A DNA stretch of 5,533 nucleotides from Verrucomicrobiia bacterium (GTDB lineage Bacteria; Verrucomicrobiota; Verrucomicrobiae; Limisphaerales; UBA11358): the NCBI GenBank assembly GCA_030042375.1, contig JASHZU010000047.1:1-5533 (forward strand). Reading direction: 5' to 3'. Both the position numbers and the translations under genes were made by a program. Under the pieces are notes generated by a model. It did no database searches. It had not been told where the DNA came from and saw only the letters and a list, made by a program, of their open reading frames with translations. Shown here piece by piece: positions 1-5,533 of the stretch (its first letter is position 1; each line of letters starts with the position of its first letter).

Positions 1-1292
1 AAGGAGTGCTGTGCTCTTTGCAGTTGCTGCACCTGGGCATTCGCGCTATCAAGCTGCGGCTGGATTTTTGCAAGTTCGGCTACCTTTTGCTGGGCGAGTT
101 GCTGAAACAAAAATCCCACCGCAAAACCGACCAGCACCAAAACGAACACCGTGCACATCAGGTACGGTTTCTTCTCATTGAAATTGCGCCAGCGCAAAGT
201 GCTCTCCGGCATCAAATTCATTTCCACCGGGCAATTGGCCAGATTCCGCAGTCCCAGTCCCACCACTTCGGCCAGGGAATGCGCCACTCGCGCCAGCGCT
301 TCCAAATTCACCGACGGATCAATCTGCACGTTGCGGAACGGATTGAAATATTCCACCGGCACATTGAGTTTCTCAGCAAAAAATTGCGCCGTGTAAGGCA
401 TGATGCTCGCCCCGCCCGCCAGGAACAGCCGTTGCGGCGCCGACCCACCCTGCTGACCGCGATAAAATTGCAAAGTCTGATTCACCTGGATGTGCAAACG
501 CGTCATGAACTGACGCGCGATCTTGGAAATGGCCGCCTGGTTGGGATTCTCCGGTTCCTCATACGCGCCGCCCAGGCTCACAAAACCTTCCTTGATTTTA
601 ATCTGCTCAGCGATATCAAACTTCAATTTCGCTTCGTTCGCAAAATCCTGGGTGATGGCGTTAGCCCCGAGCGGGATGCTGCGCGAAAAAACTTTGCCCT
701 TTTCAAAAAACAATACGTTGCTGGTCTTGGCCCCGATGTCCAGGAGCATCGTGCAATCCTCCAGGTCGCCATAATTATATTTGAAGGCGTTGCACAACGC
801 CGCCGGGGACACATCGCACAACTGCAATTTTAACTTCACCGTGTCCGCCACGCGAAACAGCCCTTCCACGATATCGGACTTGATGGCCACCAACAGCACT
901 TCCAATTCCCCGCCACCGCTCGAACCCATGATCTGGTAATCCCAAACCACTTCTGCCAGGGGAAAGGGCACATTTTGCTGCGCTTCGTATTGGATGATTT
1001 GCGTGACCTTGTTCGCGTCTACCGGCGGCAGCTTGACAAATTTGGAAAAGACCTGGAATCCCGGAGCGCAAACATTGACATTCTTTGCCTTAAATCCCCC
1101 CTCCGTCAGCGCTTCCTTCAGGACTTTGAGGATGGTTGCCTCCCGTGTCGTGTCTCCCGAGCCTTCAACTCCCAAAGCTCGAATCTCAAAATGTCTCAGG
1201 GACAATCCACCAGCTTCGTTGATATCAAACTCGGCAAGCTTCAGGCTGCCCGCCCCGAAATCAATGGCCAGAAACGATTTTGGATTCAACAT
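1..1292 (-). CDS. pilM: Type IV pilus assembly protein PilM, apparently fused to a PilN-like membrane segment (3' end outside window)
   Basis: An actin-like ATPase of the type IV pilus inner-membrane platform; in this family PilM sits in the cytoplasm and binds the N-terminal tail of PilN. The 430 visible codons show the actin-fold nucleotide motifs: phosphate 1 with AIDFGAGSLKLAEF (residues 9-22), phosphate 2 with LLDIGAKTSN (183-192) and an adenosine-type LAGGAS (291-296). An LPPV segment and a VPFP segment typical of PilM lie between the first two. The chain does not end after the PilM domain. It continues with NLMP (359-362), resembling the PilN N-terminal NLLP motif, then a charged NEKK, a hydrophobic helix (about 377-396) and a Gln/Ala-rich stretch likely to be coiled coil (397 to the edge). 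A fused PilM-PilN is therefore inferred. The ATG at 1292 is the only start codon after an in-frame TAA (1328-1326); only a weak GGGA lies upstream. The C-terminus is not visible. Confidence 0.9.
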   Translation of the reverse strand, partial: MLNPKSFLAIDFGAGSLKLAEFDINEAGGLSLRHFEIRALGVEGSGDTTREATILKVLKEALTEGGFKAKNVNVCAPGFQVFSKFVKLPPVDANKVTQIIQYEAQQNVPFPLAEVVWDYQIMGSSGGGELEVLLVAIKSDIVEGLFRVADTVKLKLQLCDVSPAALCNAFKYNYGDLEDCTMLLDIGAKTSNVLFFEKGKVFSRSIPLGANAITQDFANEAKLKFDIAEQIKIKEGFVSLGGAYEEPENPNQAAISKIARQFMTRLHIQVNQTLQFYRGQQGGSAPQRLFLAGGASIMPYTAQFFAEKLNVPVEYFNPFRNVQIDPSVNLEALARVAHSLAEVVGLGLRNLANCPVEMNLMPESTLRWRNFNEKKPYLMCTVFVLVLVGFAVGFLFQQLAQQKVAELAKIQPQLDSANAQVQQLQRAQHS

Positions 1293-1344
1293 GGCTGTAC
1301 GTGTCCCGCTGCAAGAAAACTTGCATTAAATGCGGCAGTCCTGC

Positions 1345-1373
1345 TGTCTACAGGAAAGTTATTCACCGGTCAA
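1345..1373 (-). promoter_or_regulatory. Weak second candidate promoter upstream of pilM
   Basis: On the minus strand TTGACC (1373-1368) is followed after 17 bases by TAGACA (1350-1345). The -35 match is five of six and the -10 match only three of six, so this is a poor candidate compared with the one at 1461-1489. It lies closer to the pilM start, about 50 bases from it. Confidence 0.2.
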
Positions 1374-1418
1374 ACATTATTCTTTCAAAAAGTGAAAAAA
1401 CTGTTTTCAGGGTCCACA

Positions 1419-1440
1419 CTGATAAGCCTGCCGGCTTCAG
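1419..1440 (-). repeat. Imperfect hairpin between leuD and pilM
   Basis: The minus strand reads CTG-AAGCC-GGCA-GGCTT-AT-CAG. This gives a five-base-pair stem with a four-base loop, extended by three more pairs across a two-base bulge. It lies about 60 bases past the leuD stop and could be part of its terminator. No T-run follows directly, however; the nearest T-rich stretch starts about 15 bases further on. It would otherwise sit in the pilM 5' untranslated region. Its function is unknown. Confidence 0.35.
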
Positions 1441-1460
1441 CGATTTAGGTTGTCGCCAGA

Positions 1461-1489
1461 GTTGTAACCTGCCCGGCACCCGTTGTCAA
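1461..1489 (-). promoter_or_regulatory. Candidate sigma-70-type promoter for the pilM operon
   Basis: On the minus strand a perfect TTGACA (1489-1484) is followed after exactly 17 bases by TACAAC (1466-1461), which matches four of six positions of TATAAT. It lies immediately after the leuD stop codon and points at pilM. Transcription starting near 1454 would give a leader of about 160 bases. This suggests that pilM can be transcribed separately from leuD. The call rests on consensus match and position only, and sigma-factor preferences of this organism are unknown. Confidence 0.5.
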
Positions 1490-1500
1490 ACGTCATCCAC

Positions 1501-2052
1501 CTATTTCGTGATCATTCCGCTCTGCCGGGCGTAATTGAACAGTCCGCCCGCGTCCACCACCGGACGAACGTCTCCCAAGGGTTTGAAGTTGAAGACCTGC
1601 CCGGTCTTTTTGACCGTCACTGTCTGCGTGTCCAAATCCACCCGAACAATGTCCCCCGTCTTCAGGACGTCACAAAGCCGTTGGGTCAATTCACATGGAT
1701 AGAGCTCGCCCGTGGCCACGGAGTTCCGGAAAAAAATCCGGGCAAAACTCTCCGCCAGCACCACTTTGCAACCCGCCGAGCCAAGAGCAATCGGCGCGTG
1801 TTCCCGCGAACTGCCACAGCCAAAATTTCTCCCTGCGACGACGATTGGATATTCACTGTCCAACTGGCCTTCTTTGACAAAGCGGGACGGATAAAGCGAT
1901 TCCGGCAAACCGGCCAGCGCATGGCCACCCAGCTTTTCGTATTCGTCGGGAATCGTCGGCACCAGCGCCAGGTATTGCGCCGGGATAATCTGGTCCGTAT
2001 CAATATTGTCCTGCACCACGTAAACAGGCCCTTCAAAAACAGAGGTCGTCAT
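1501..2052 (-). CDS. leuD: 3-isopropylmalate dehydratase small subunit, short type
   Basis: The swivel-domain subunit of isopropylmalate isomerase, which with the iron-sulfur subunit LeuC converts 2-isopropylmalate to 3-isopropylmalate in leucine biosynthesis in the cytoplasm. The 183-residue protein has NIDTDQIIP (16-24), the hallmark [11 protein letters not shown] (77-87) that contributes to substrate binding, and the [10 protein letters not shown] segment (102-111) usual in the family. Its compact length and the YLALVP(31-32) region fit the short, archaeal-like LeuD class better than the roughly 200-residue enterobacterial type. The ATG at 2052 is chosen because the upstream in-frame start at 2088 is a TTG that adds 12 residues before the conserved fold begins. 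No clear Shine-Dalgarno sequence precedes either. No leuC lies next to it: pilM follows on the same strand and a divergent gene precedes it. Close relatives act on homoaconitate or methylmalate-type substrates, so the exact substrate is inferred. Confidence 0.94.
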   Translation of the reverse strand: MTTSVFEGPVYVVQDNIDTDQIIPAQYLALVPTIPDEYEKLGGHALAGLPESLYPSRFVKEGQLDSEYPIVVAGRNFGCGSSREHAPIALGSAGCKVVLAESFARIFFRNSVATGELYPCELTQRLCDVLKTGDIVRVDLDTQTVTVKKTGQVFNFKPLGDVRPVVDAGGLFNYARQSGMITK

Positions 2053-2102
2053 AAGATGTATTTTGCCCGGCAAACAAAAAATATTCAATTCTTATTATTA
2101 GC

Positions 2103-2158
2103 TTTTCGGCCTTGTTCTTGTCTGTTTGAGACATCCAACATCCTCTTTGGCCCGAAAA
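2103..2158. repeat. Nested inverted repeat in the leuD / propeller-gene divergent region
   Basis: An outer pair TTTTCGGCC (2103-2111) and GGCCCGAAAA (2149-2158) is complementary with a single extra base. It encloses a perfect inner pair TGTCT (2119-2123) and AGACA (2129-2133) separated by five bases. The arrangement lies between two divergent genes, so it could be an operator or a structured leader of the gene starting at 2208. No known regulator site is recognised. The two nested pairings together are less likely by chance than either alone. Confidence 0.45.
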
Positions 2159-2199
2159 CGAATAATATCGCCAAACGCTTTTGCAACAGGCATTGTCAC

Positions 2200-2204
2200 A
2201 AGGA
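2200..2204 (+). promoter_or_regulatory. Ribosome binding site that supports the start at 2208
   Basis: AAGGA lies just three bases before the ATG at 2208. The spacing is short, but this is the only purine-rich site near the start. Placing the start here puts a charged residue pair and a hydrophobic core at the N-terminus, as a signal peptide requires. An in-frame TTG at 2181 would place extra polar residues in front of it. Confidence 0.5.
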
Positions 2205-2207
2205 TAT

Positions 2208-4535
2208 ATGTTTCGTATAAAATTTATCGCCGTCCTGGCGGCTGCCGCTTTTTCATTTGCTCTTTTCGCCCGTGGCGAAACCACCACCAATGTGGTCAGT
2301 TTCACTGGCCCAGAGATTTTCCCCATTGACGATGAAATCGGCTTGCTCCACTCCGCCGACCTGACCGGCGATGGGCTCAACGATTTAATTGTGGCCGATA
2401 ACCTGCGCTCCAAAATTGTCATCCTCTATAACCAAACCGGCAAAACCAATCGCACCGATACCGCCGATAATTCCGATTCCACCTACGAGGGAATTAACTC
2501 TCTTCCTCCCGACGCTCGCTTTCGCATGGATTCTATCCCGACAGATGAGCGCGTGGCATCCCTGGTGGTCACCGATTTGAACGGCGATGGCCGGCCTGAC
2601 ATTGCTTTTTTTGGTGACGGCAAGGACCTTGAGGTGATTTATAACCAAGGCACCAATGGCTGGAGTGACCCCATACGCTGGCATATTGACGATGGCAGCA
2701 TGGACGCCAATTCTCTGGCTGAAGGCGATTTGAGCGGCACGGGGCGCGAAGGCCTGGTTTTGCTTGGCGATAACGGTTATCTCTATTACTGGGCGCAAAA
2801 TTCCGACGGCACGCTGGCCGAGCCGCAGAAAATTCCCTACTCGGGCACGCCTAAAGCCGTCCAGATTGCTGATTTGACCGGCAATGGAAGAAAAGATTTA
2901 CTGCTAGTGGATTGGGACAGTCCCACGCCTTTCCGCTTCCGCCTGCAAAAAGCCGACGGCCAGCTCGGCCCCGAAATTTATTTCAAATCCCAGGCCATCC
3001 GTTCCTATTGCACGGATACATTAGCGGGCGGCAGCAAAAATTATGTCGTGACCATCGCCGAAAATTCCGGGCGGGCGGAAGTCTCCGAGTTCGTAAATAA
3101 ACCGGGAGAGGTTTTGTCCGGCGCCTTTCGCCAAGGGCAATTTCAAGTCCTGCCGCTCAACAAAACCGACGCCGCCCAGCGCGGGATGCTTTGGGCGGAT
3201 GTGAATGGCGATGGACGCCAGGATTTGCTGGTGGCTGAACCCGAAAACGGCCAACTCTCCGTCTACCTGCAACAACCTGACGGCTCGCTGGGCTCGCCGA
3301 CGATTTATCCCACGCTCGCCGGTGTCAGCCAAATCGCCGCGGCCGACTGGAACGGCAGCGGACATCCTTCCATTTTCCTCCTCAGCCAAACCGAAAATGC
3401 CGTTGGCATTACTCAATTCGACAGAAATGGCCGCCTTCCGTTTCCGACGCTTATCCCGCTCAATGGCAAACCCATTGCCATGGCAATTGGCGCCCTCAAA
3501 CCCAAGGCTAGGCCCACCCTCTGCATCATTGTCGATAATGACGGCGACCGCTCCCTCGTCACTATAACCGCCGATGGCAAAACGCGAACGCAAAAACTTT
3601 CCGAAGATTTTAAATCCAATCCCACTACTATGGCGATCCAGGACGTCAACCAGGATGGCCGCGCGGATTTGGTCATCCTGATTCCTTACGAAAAAATCAA
3701 AGTGCTCCTGCAGAAACGCGACGGCAGCTTCGATGAAGAAGACGTGGACGCTCCGGGTGGCGCCATTGATCAGCCCTGGCTCGCCTCCGCTGATATTGAT
3801 GGCACCGGCAAACAGGAGTTGCTCCTGCCGCAAAAAAATTTCATTCGCGCGGTTGTGCTGGAACAGGAAAAGAAAGAGGAAGGCACCACCAACGGACCGG
3901 CCTGGACGTTTCGCGTGGAGGACCAAATCAACGGCGCGTCCAGCGATTCGCAAATTGTTGGCGCGGTCGCCGTCAAAAACGGAAAGAACCTCATCCCCTC
4001 CATTTTCCTGCTCGACTCGGAACACCAGCAGTTGACCATGTGCGAGCGCGATACCAACGGCGTCTGGCAGGTTATTCGAAATATCCCGCTTCCCGTTTCA
4101 GACTTTGACAGCATTGGCGCCGTCAACCTCGGCGGGCCCGATGCCCAGAGCATCACCTTTCTCGGCCAAAATAGTGTCGCCTGGATGCCGCTCTCGGGCG
4201 ATAACTGGAATTTTGTCGCGCTGGACGGCTACGAAACCCCTATCAAAGATGGCTATTTGAATGACGTCACCGCGGGCGACATCGACAACGACGGGCGCAA
4301 AGAGCTGGTGTTTCTGGAAACCGCCAAAAATTATCTGGACCTCGTTCGCTTCAACTCACACCACAAACTGGTCCCCATCGAACGCTGGCAGGTCTTTGAA
4401 GAACACACCTTCCGCAATTCCGCCGATACGTTGCCCGAGCCTCGCGAAGCCCTTGTCACTGATGTGACCGGGGACGGGAAAAATGATTTAGTCGTCGTGG
4501 TGCATGACCGCATCCTGGTTTATCCGCAGCAATAA
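2208..4535 (+). CDS. Secreted FG-GAP/VCBS repeat protein, probable double beta-propeller
   Basis: A 775-residue exported protein of unknown specific function. Residues 1-21 look like a signal peptide: Arg3 and Lys5, a hydrophobic core from residue 6 to 20, and likely cleavage after Ala21 or Gly23. The remainder is an array of FG-GAP units with calcium-loop motifs of the DxNGDGxxD kind. Clear copies begin at residues 51, 123, 174, 222, 331, 380, 479, 529, 691 and 752, for example DLNGDGRPD, DVNGDGRQD and DIDNDGRKE. Degenerate copies lie near 270, 428, 585 and 637, so the spacing is about 50 residues throughout. Such repeats fold into beta-propeller blades, as in integrin alpha chains, and usually mediate binding. 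No catalytic domain, C-terminal membrane anchor or PEP-CTERM/type IX sorting tail is visible; the protein ends VVVHDRILVYPQQ. It is divergent from leuD and convergent with the gene at 4550. The family assignment is secure, but the ligand and role are not known. Confidence 0.9.
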   Translation: MFRIKFIAVLAAAAFSFALFARGETTTNVVSFTGPEIFPIDDEIGLLHSADLTGDGLNDLIVADNLRSKIVILYNQTGKTNRTDTADNSDSTYEGINSLPPDARFRMDSIPTDERVASLVVTDLNGDGRPDIAFFGDGKDLEVIYNQGTNGWSDPIRWHIDDGSMDANSLAEGDLSGTGREGLVLLGDNGYLYYWAQNSDGTLAEPQKIPYSGTPKAVQIADLTGNGRKDLLLVDWDSPTPFRFRLQKADGQLGPEIYFKSQAIRSYCTDTLAGGSKNYVVTIAENSGRAEVSEFVNKPGEVLSGAFRQGQFQVLPLNKTDAAQRGMLWADVNGDGRQDLLVAEPENGQLSVYLQQPDGSLGSPTIYPTLAGVSQIAAADWNGSGHPSIFLLSQTENAVGITQFDRNGRLPFPTLIPLNGKPIAMAIGALKPKARPTLCIIVDNDGDRSLVTITADGKTRTQKLSEDFKSNPTTMAIQDVNQDGRADLVILIPYEKIKVLLQKRDGSFDEEDVDAPGGAIDQPWLASADIDGTGKQELLLPQKNFIRAVVLEQEKKEEGTTNGPAWTFRVEDQINGASSDSQIVGAVAVKNGKNLIPSIFLLDSEHQQLTMCERDTNGVWQVIRNIPLPVSDFDSIGAVNLGGPDAQSITFLGQNSVAWMPLSGDNWNFVALDGYETPIKDGYLNDVTAGDIDNDGRKELVFLETAKNYLDLVRFNSHHKLVPIERWQVFEEHTFRNSADTLPEPREALVTDVTGDGKNDLVVVVHDRILVYPQQ

Positions 4536-4549
4536 ATCGCAGACAGCTC

Positions 4550-5533
4550 TTATGCGGCGAGCCGTGCTTTCATGTCGGCAAAGACAATAATGCCGGCTCC
4601 CGTTTGCAGCAGCGATTGGACCTCCGCTTCAATCTGCTCGCCGATGTGCGGCTGGCCGTTGTTGACGACCACCATCGTACCGTCCGGCATATAGCCGATC
4701 CCCTGCCCTTTGTCCTTGCCTTCGCGCACAATCTTCAGCCTCAAAATTTCTCCCGGCAGCAAAATGACTTTGAGGCACTTGGAAACTTCATGAAGGTTTA
4801 CATAGCTTACCTTTTGAAGCTCGGCTAGTTTGGCGAGGTTATAATCATTAGTGAAGAGCTTGGCGTTTAAGTTGCGCGCCAGGCGGATCAGCTTGGCGTC
4901 CACTTCCCTTTCCTCTGGAAAATCGCCTTCGTGAATACGCACTTCTGCCTCGGTGTTGCGCTGGATGCGGTTGAGCATTTCCAGCCCGCGCCGGCCGCGC
5001 GCGCGTTTGATCGGGTCGGTCGAATCGGCAATCTGTTGGATTTCTTTCAGCACAAAACGCGGCACCACAATCAGGCCCTCCAGGAAATGCGCTTCAATCA
5101 AATCGGCCACGCGCCCGTCAATAACCACGCTGGTGTCCAGTAAGATTAAACTGTCCGGCTGGTTTTGCGGCCGGAAGCGCACATAAGGAATGATCAGCGA
5201 AAAATCTTCCTTGTTGCTGCGCATCGCCAGGATGATGCCGATGTAGCCGAAGCCCAGGAAAAGTCCCAGGCGGATGAGCCAATGCTGGGTCTCGTCGGCG
5301 TTTTGGAACAAACCCGAATTATCAATCAACATCGCCACGCACATGCCCAACAAAAGCCCGAAGGTGATGGAGGAAAAGGCCCGGAGCGAAAACCCCTTGA
5401 GCATTTCGTCAATCGCAATGAGCAGCCCGCCGAAGCCGAAACCAATGACCGAGCCCGCCAGGGCGCCGTGGCTGGCGCTGACAAACTCCGGCCGCACCTG
5501 GCTGACCGCGTAACCGGCCATGCTGCACATGGC
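4550..5533 (-). CDS. Membrane-anchored PIN/TRAM domain protein, YacL-like (5' end probably outside window)
   Basis: A putative membrane-tethered ribonuclease. Residues are numbered from the ATG at 5530. Three hydrophobic segments (about 22-40, 50-70 and 84-102) are followed by a PIN nuclease domain and a C-terminal TRAM RNA-binding domain (about 255-316). The PIN domain opens with LILLDTSVVIDGR (128-140) and keeps all four expected acidic metal ligands: Asp132, Glu163 in LKEIQQIAD, Asp211 in DAKLIRLA and Asp229 in TNDYNLAK. This layout matches the Bacillus YacL family, which usually has an additional first membrane helix. Here MCSMAGYAVSQV looks like the end of that helix, and the frame stays open to the right edge. 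The true start therefore probably lies outside, although ATGs at 5530 and 5521 exist. Only 14 bases separate its stop from that of the convergent propeller gene. Its RNA target is not known; names such as PilT N-terminal domain refer to the fold and do not indicate pilus function. Confidence 0.9.
   Translation of the reverse strand, partial: AMCSMAGYAVSQVRPEFVSASHGALAGSVIGFGFGGLLIAIDEMLKGFSLRAFSSITFGLLLGMCVAMLIDNSGLFQNADETQHWLIRLGLFLGFGYIGIILAMRSNKEDFSLIIPYVRFRPQNQPDSLILLDTSVVIDGRVADLIEAHFLEGLIVVPRFVLKEIQQIADSTDPIKRARGRRGLEMLNRIQRNTEAEVRIHEGDFPEEREVDAKLIRLARNLNAKLFTNDYNLAKLAELQKVSYVNLHEVSKCLKVILLPGEILRLKIVREGKDKGQGIGYMPDGTMVVVNNGQPHIGEQIEAEVQSLLQTGAGIIVFADMKARLAA

Noticed and set aside
6..833. 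Plus-strand open frame of 275 codons opposite pilM
   Set aside because: Its product is rich in His, Arg and Gln with no family resemblance, as expected for an antisense shadow of the clear PilM frame.
2053..2088. Twelve-residue N-terminal extension of LeuD from a TTG start at 2088
   Set aside because: The start is a TTG without a ribosome binding site, and the added residues precede the usual LeuD N-terminus; the ATG at 2052 fits better.
2126..2168. TTGAGA and TAATAT as a promoter for the propeller gene
   Set aside because: The two hexamers are 31 bases apart, far beyond the usual 16-18.
1483..2220. Plus-strand open frame of 245 codons opposite leuD
   Set aside because: It is antisense to an unmistakable LeuD with its GCGSSREH motif and shows no domain of its own.
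2033..2422. Minus-strand frame of 129 codons spanning the divergent intergenic region
   Set aside because: It overlaps both the LeuD N-terminus and the signal peptide region of the propeller gene, and its composition is not protein-like.
3021..4025. Long open frame of 334 codons on the minus strand inside the propeller gene
   Set aside because: It lies antisense to a strongly supported FG-GAP gene, has no recognisable domain or ribosome binding site, and its openness follows from the repeated codon pattern of the plus-strand gene.

Overview
The window carries four protein genes and no recognisable RNA gene, mobile element or CRISPR array. The gene set suggests a Gram-negative bacterium of the Verrucomicrobia type: a PilM that runs into a PilN-like membrane segment in one chain, a large secreted FG-GAP/VCBS propeller protein, and a YacL-like PIN/TRAM protein. 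The taxonomic call is an inference from gene style, with no marker gene to confirm it.

Layout, left to right. Positions 1-1292 (minus strand, running off the left edge) encode a type IV pilus assembly PilM whose C-terminus continues into a transmembrane helix and coiled coil typical of PilN. Positions 1293-1500 are non-coding and hold a good candidate sigma-70 promoter reading toward pilM, plus a small imperfect hairpin. Positions 1501-2052 (minus) encode the small subunit of 3-isopropylmalate dehydratase (leuD), without leuC beside it. Positions 2053-2207 form a short divergent intergenic region containing a nested inverted repeat. Positions 2208-4535 (plus) encode a secreted 775-residue protein built of about 14 FG-GAP-like units. 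After a 14-base convergent gap, positions 4550-5533 (minus, open at the right edge) encode a membrane-anchored PIN/TRAM nuclease-like protein.

The four genes do not form an evident pathway. pilM probably begins a pilus assembly operon that continues to the left, and leuD is an isolated leucine-biosynthesis gene. The propeller protein is the least characterised element. Its 14 regularly spaced units fit two seven-bladed beta-propellers, and it lacks a visible surface-sorting tail. I see no convincing evidence of a wholly new multi-gene system here. The most unusual features are the PilM-PilN fusion, the double-propeller architecture and the structured divergent intergenic region.
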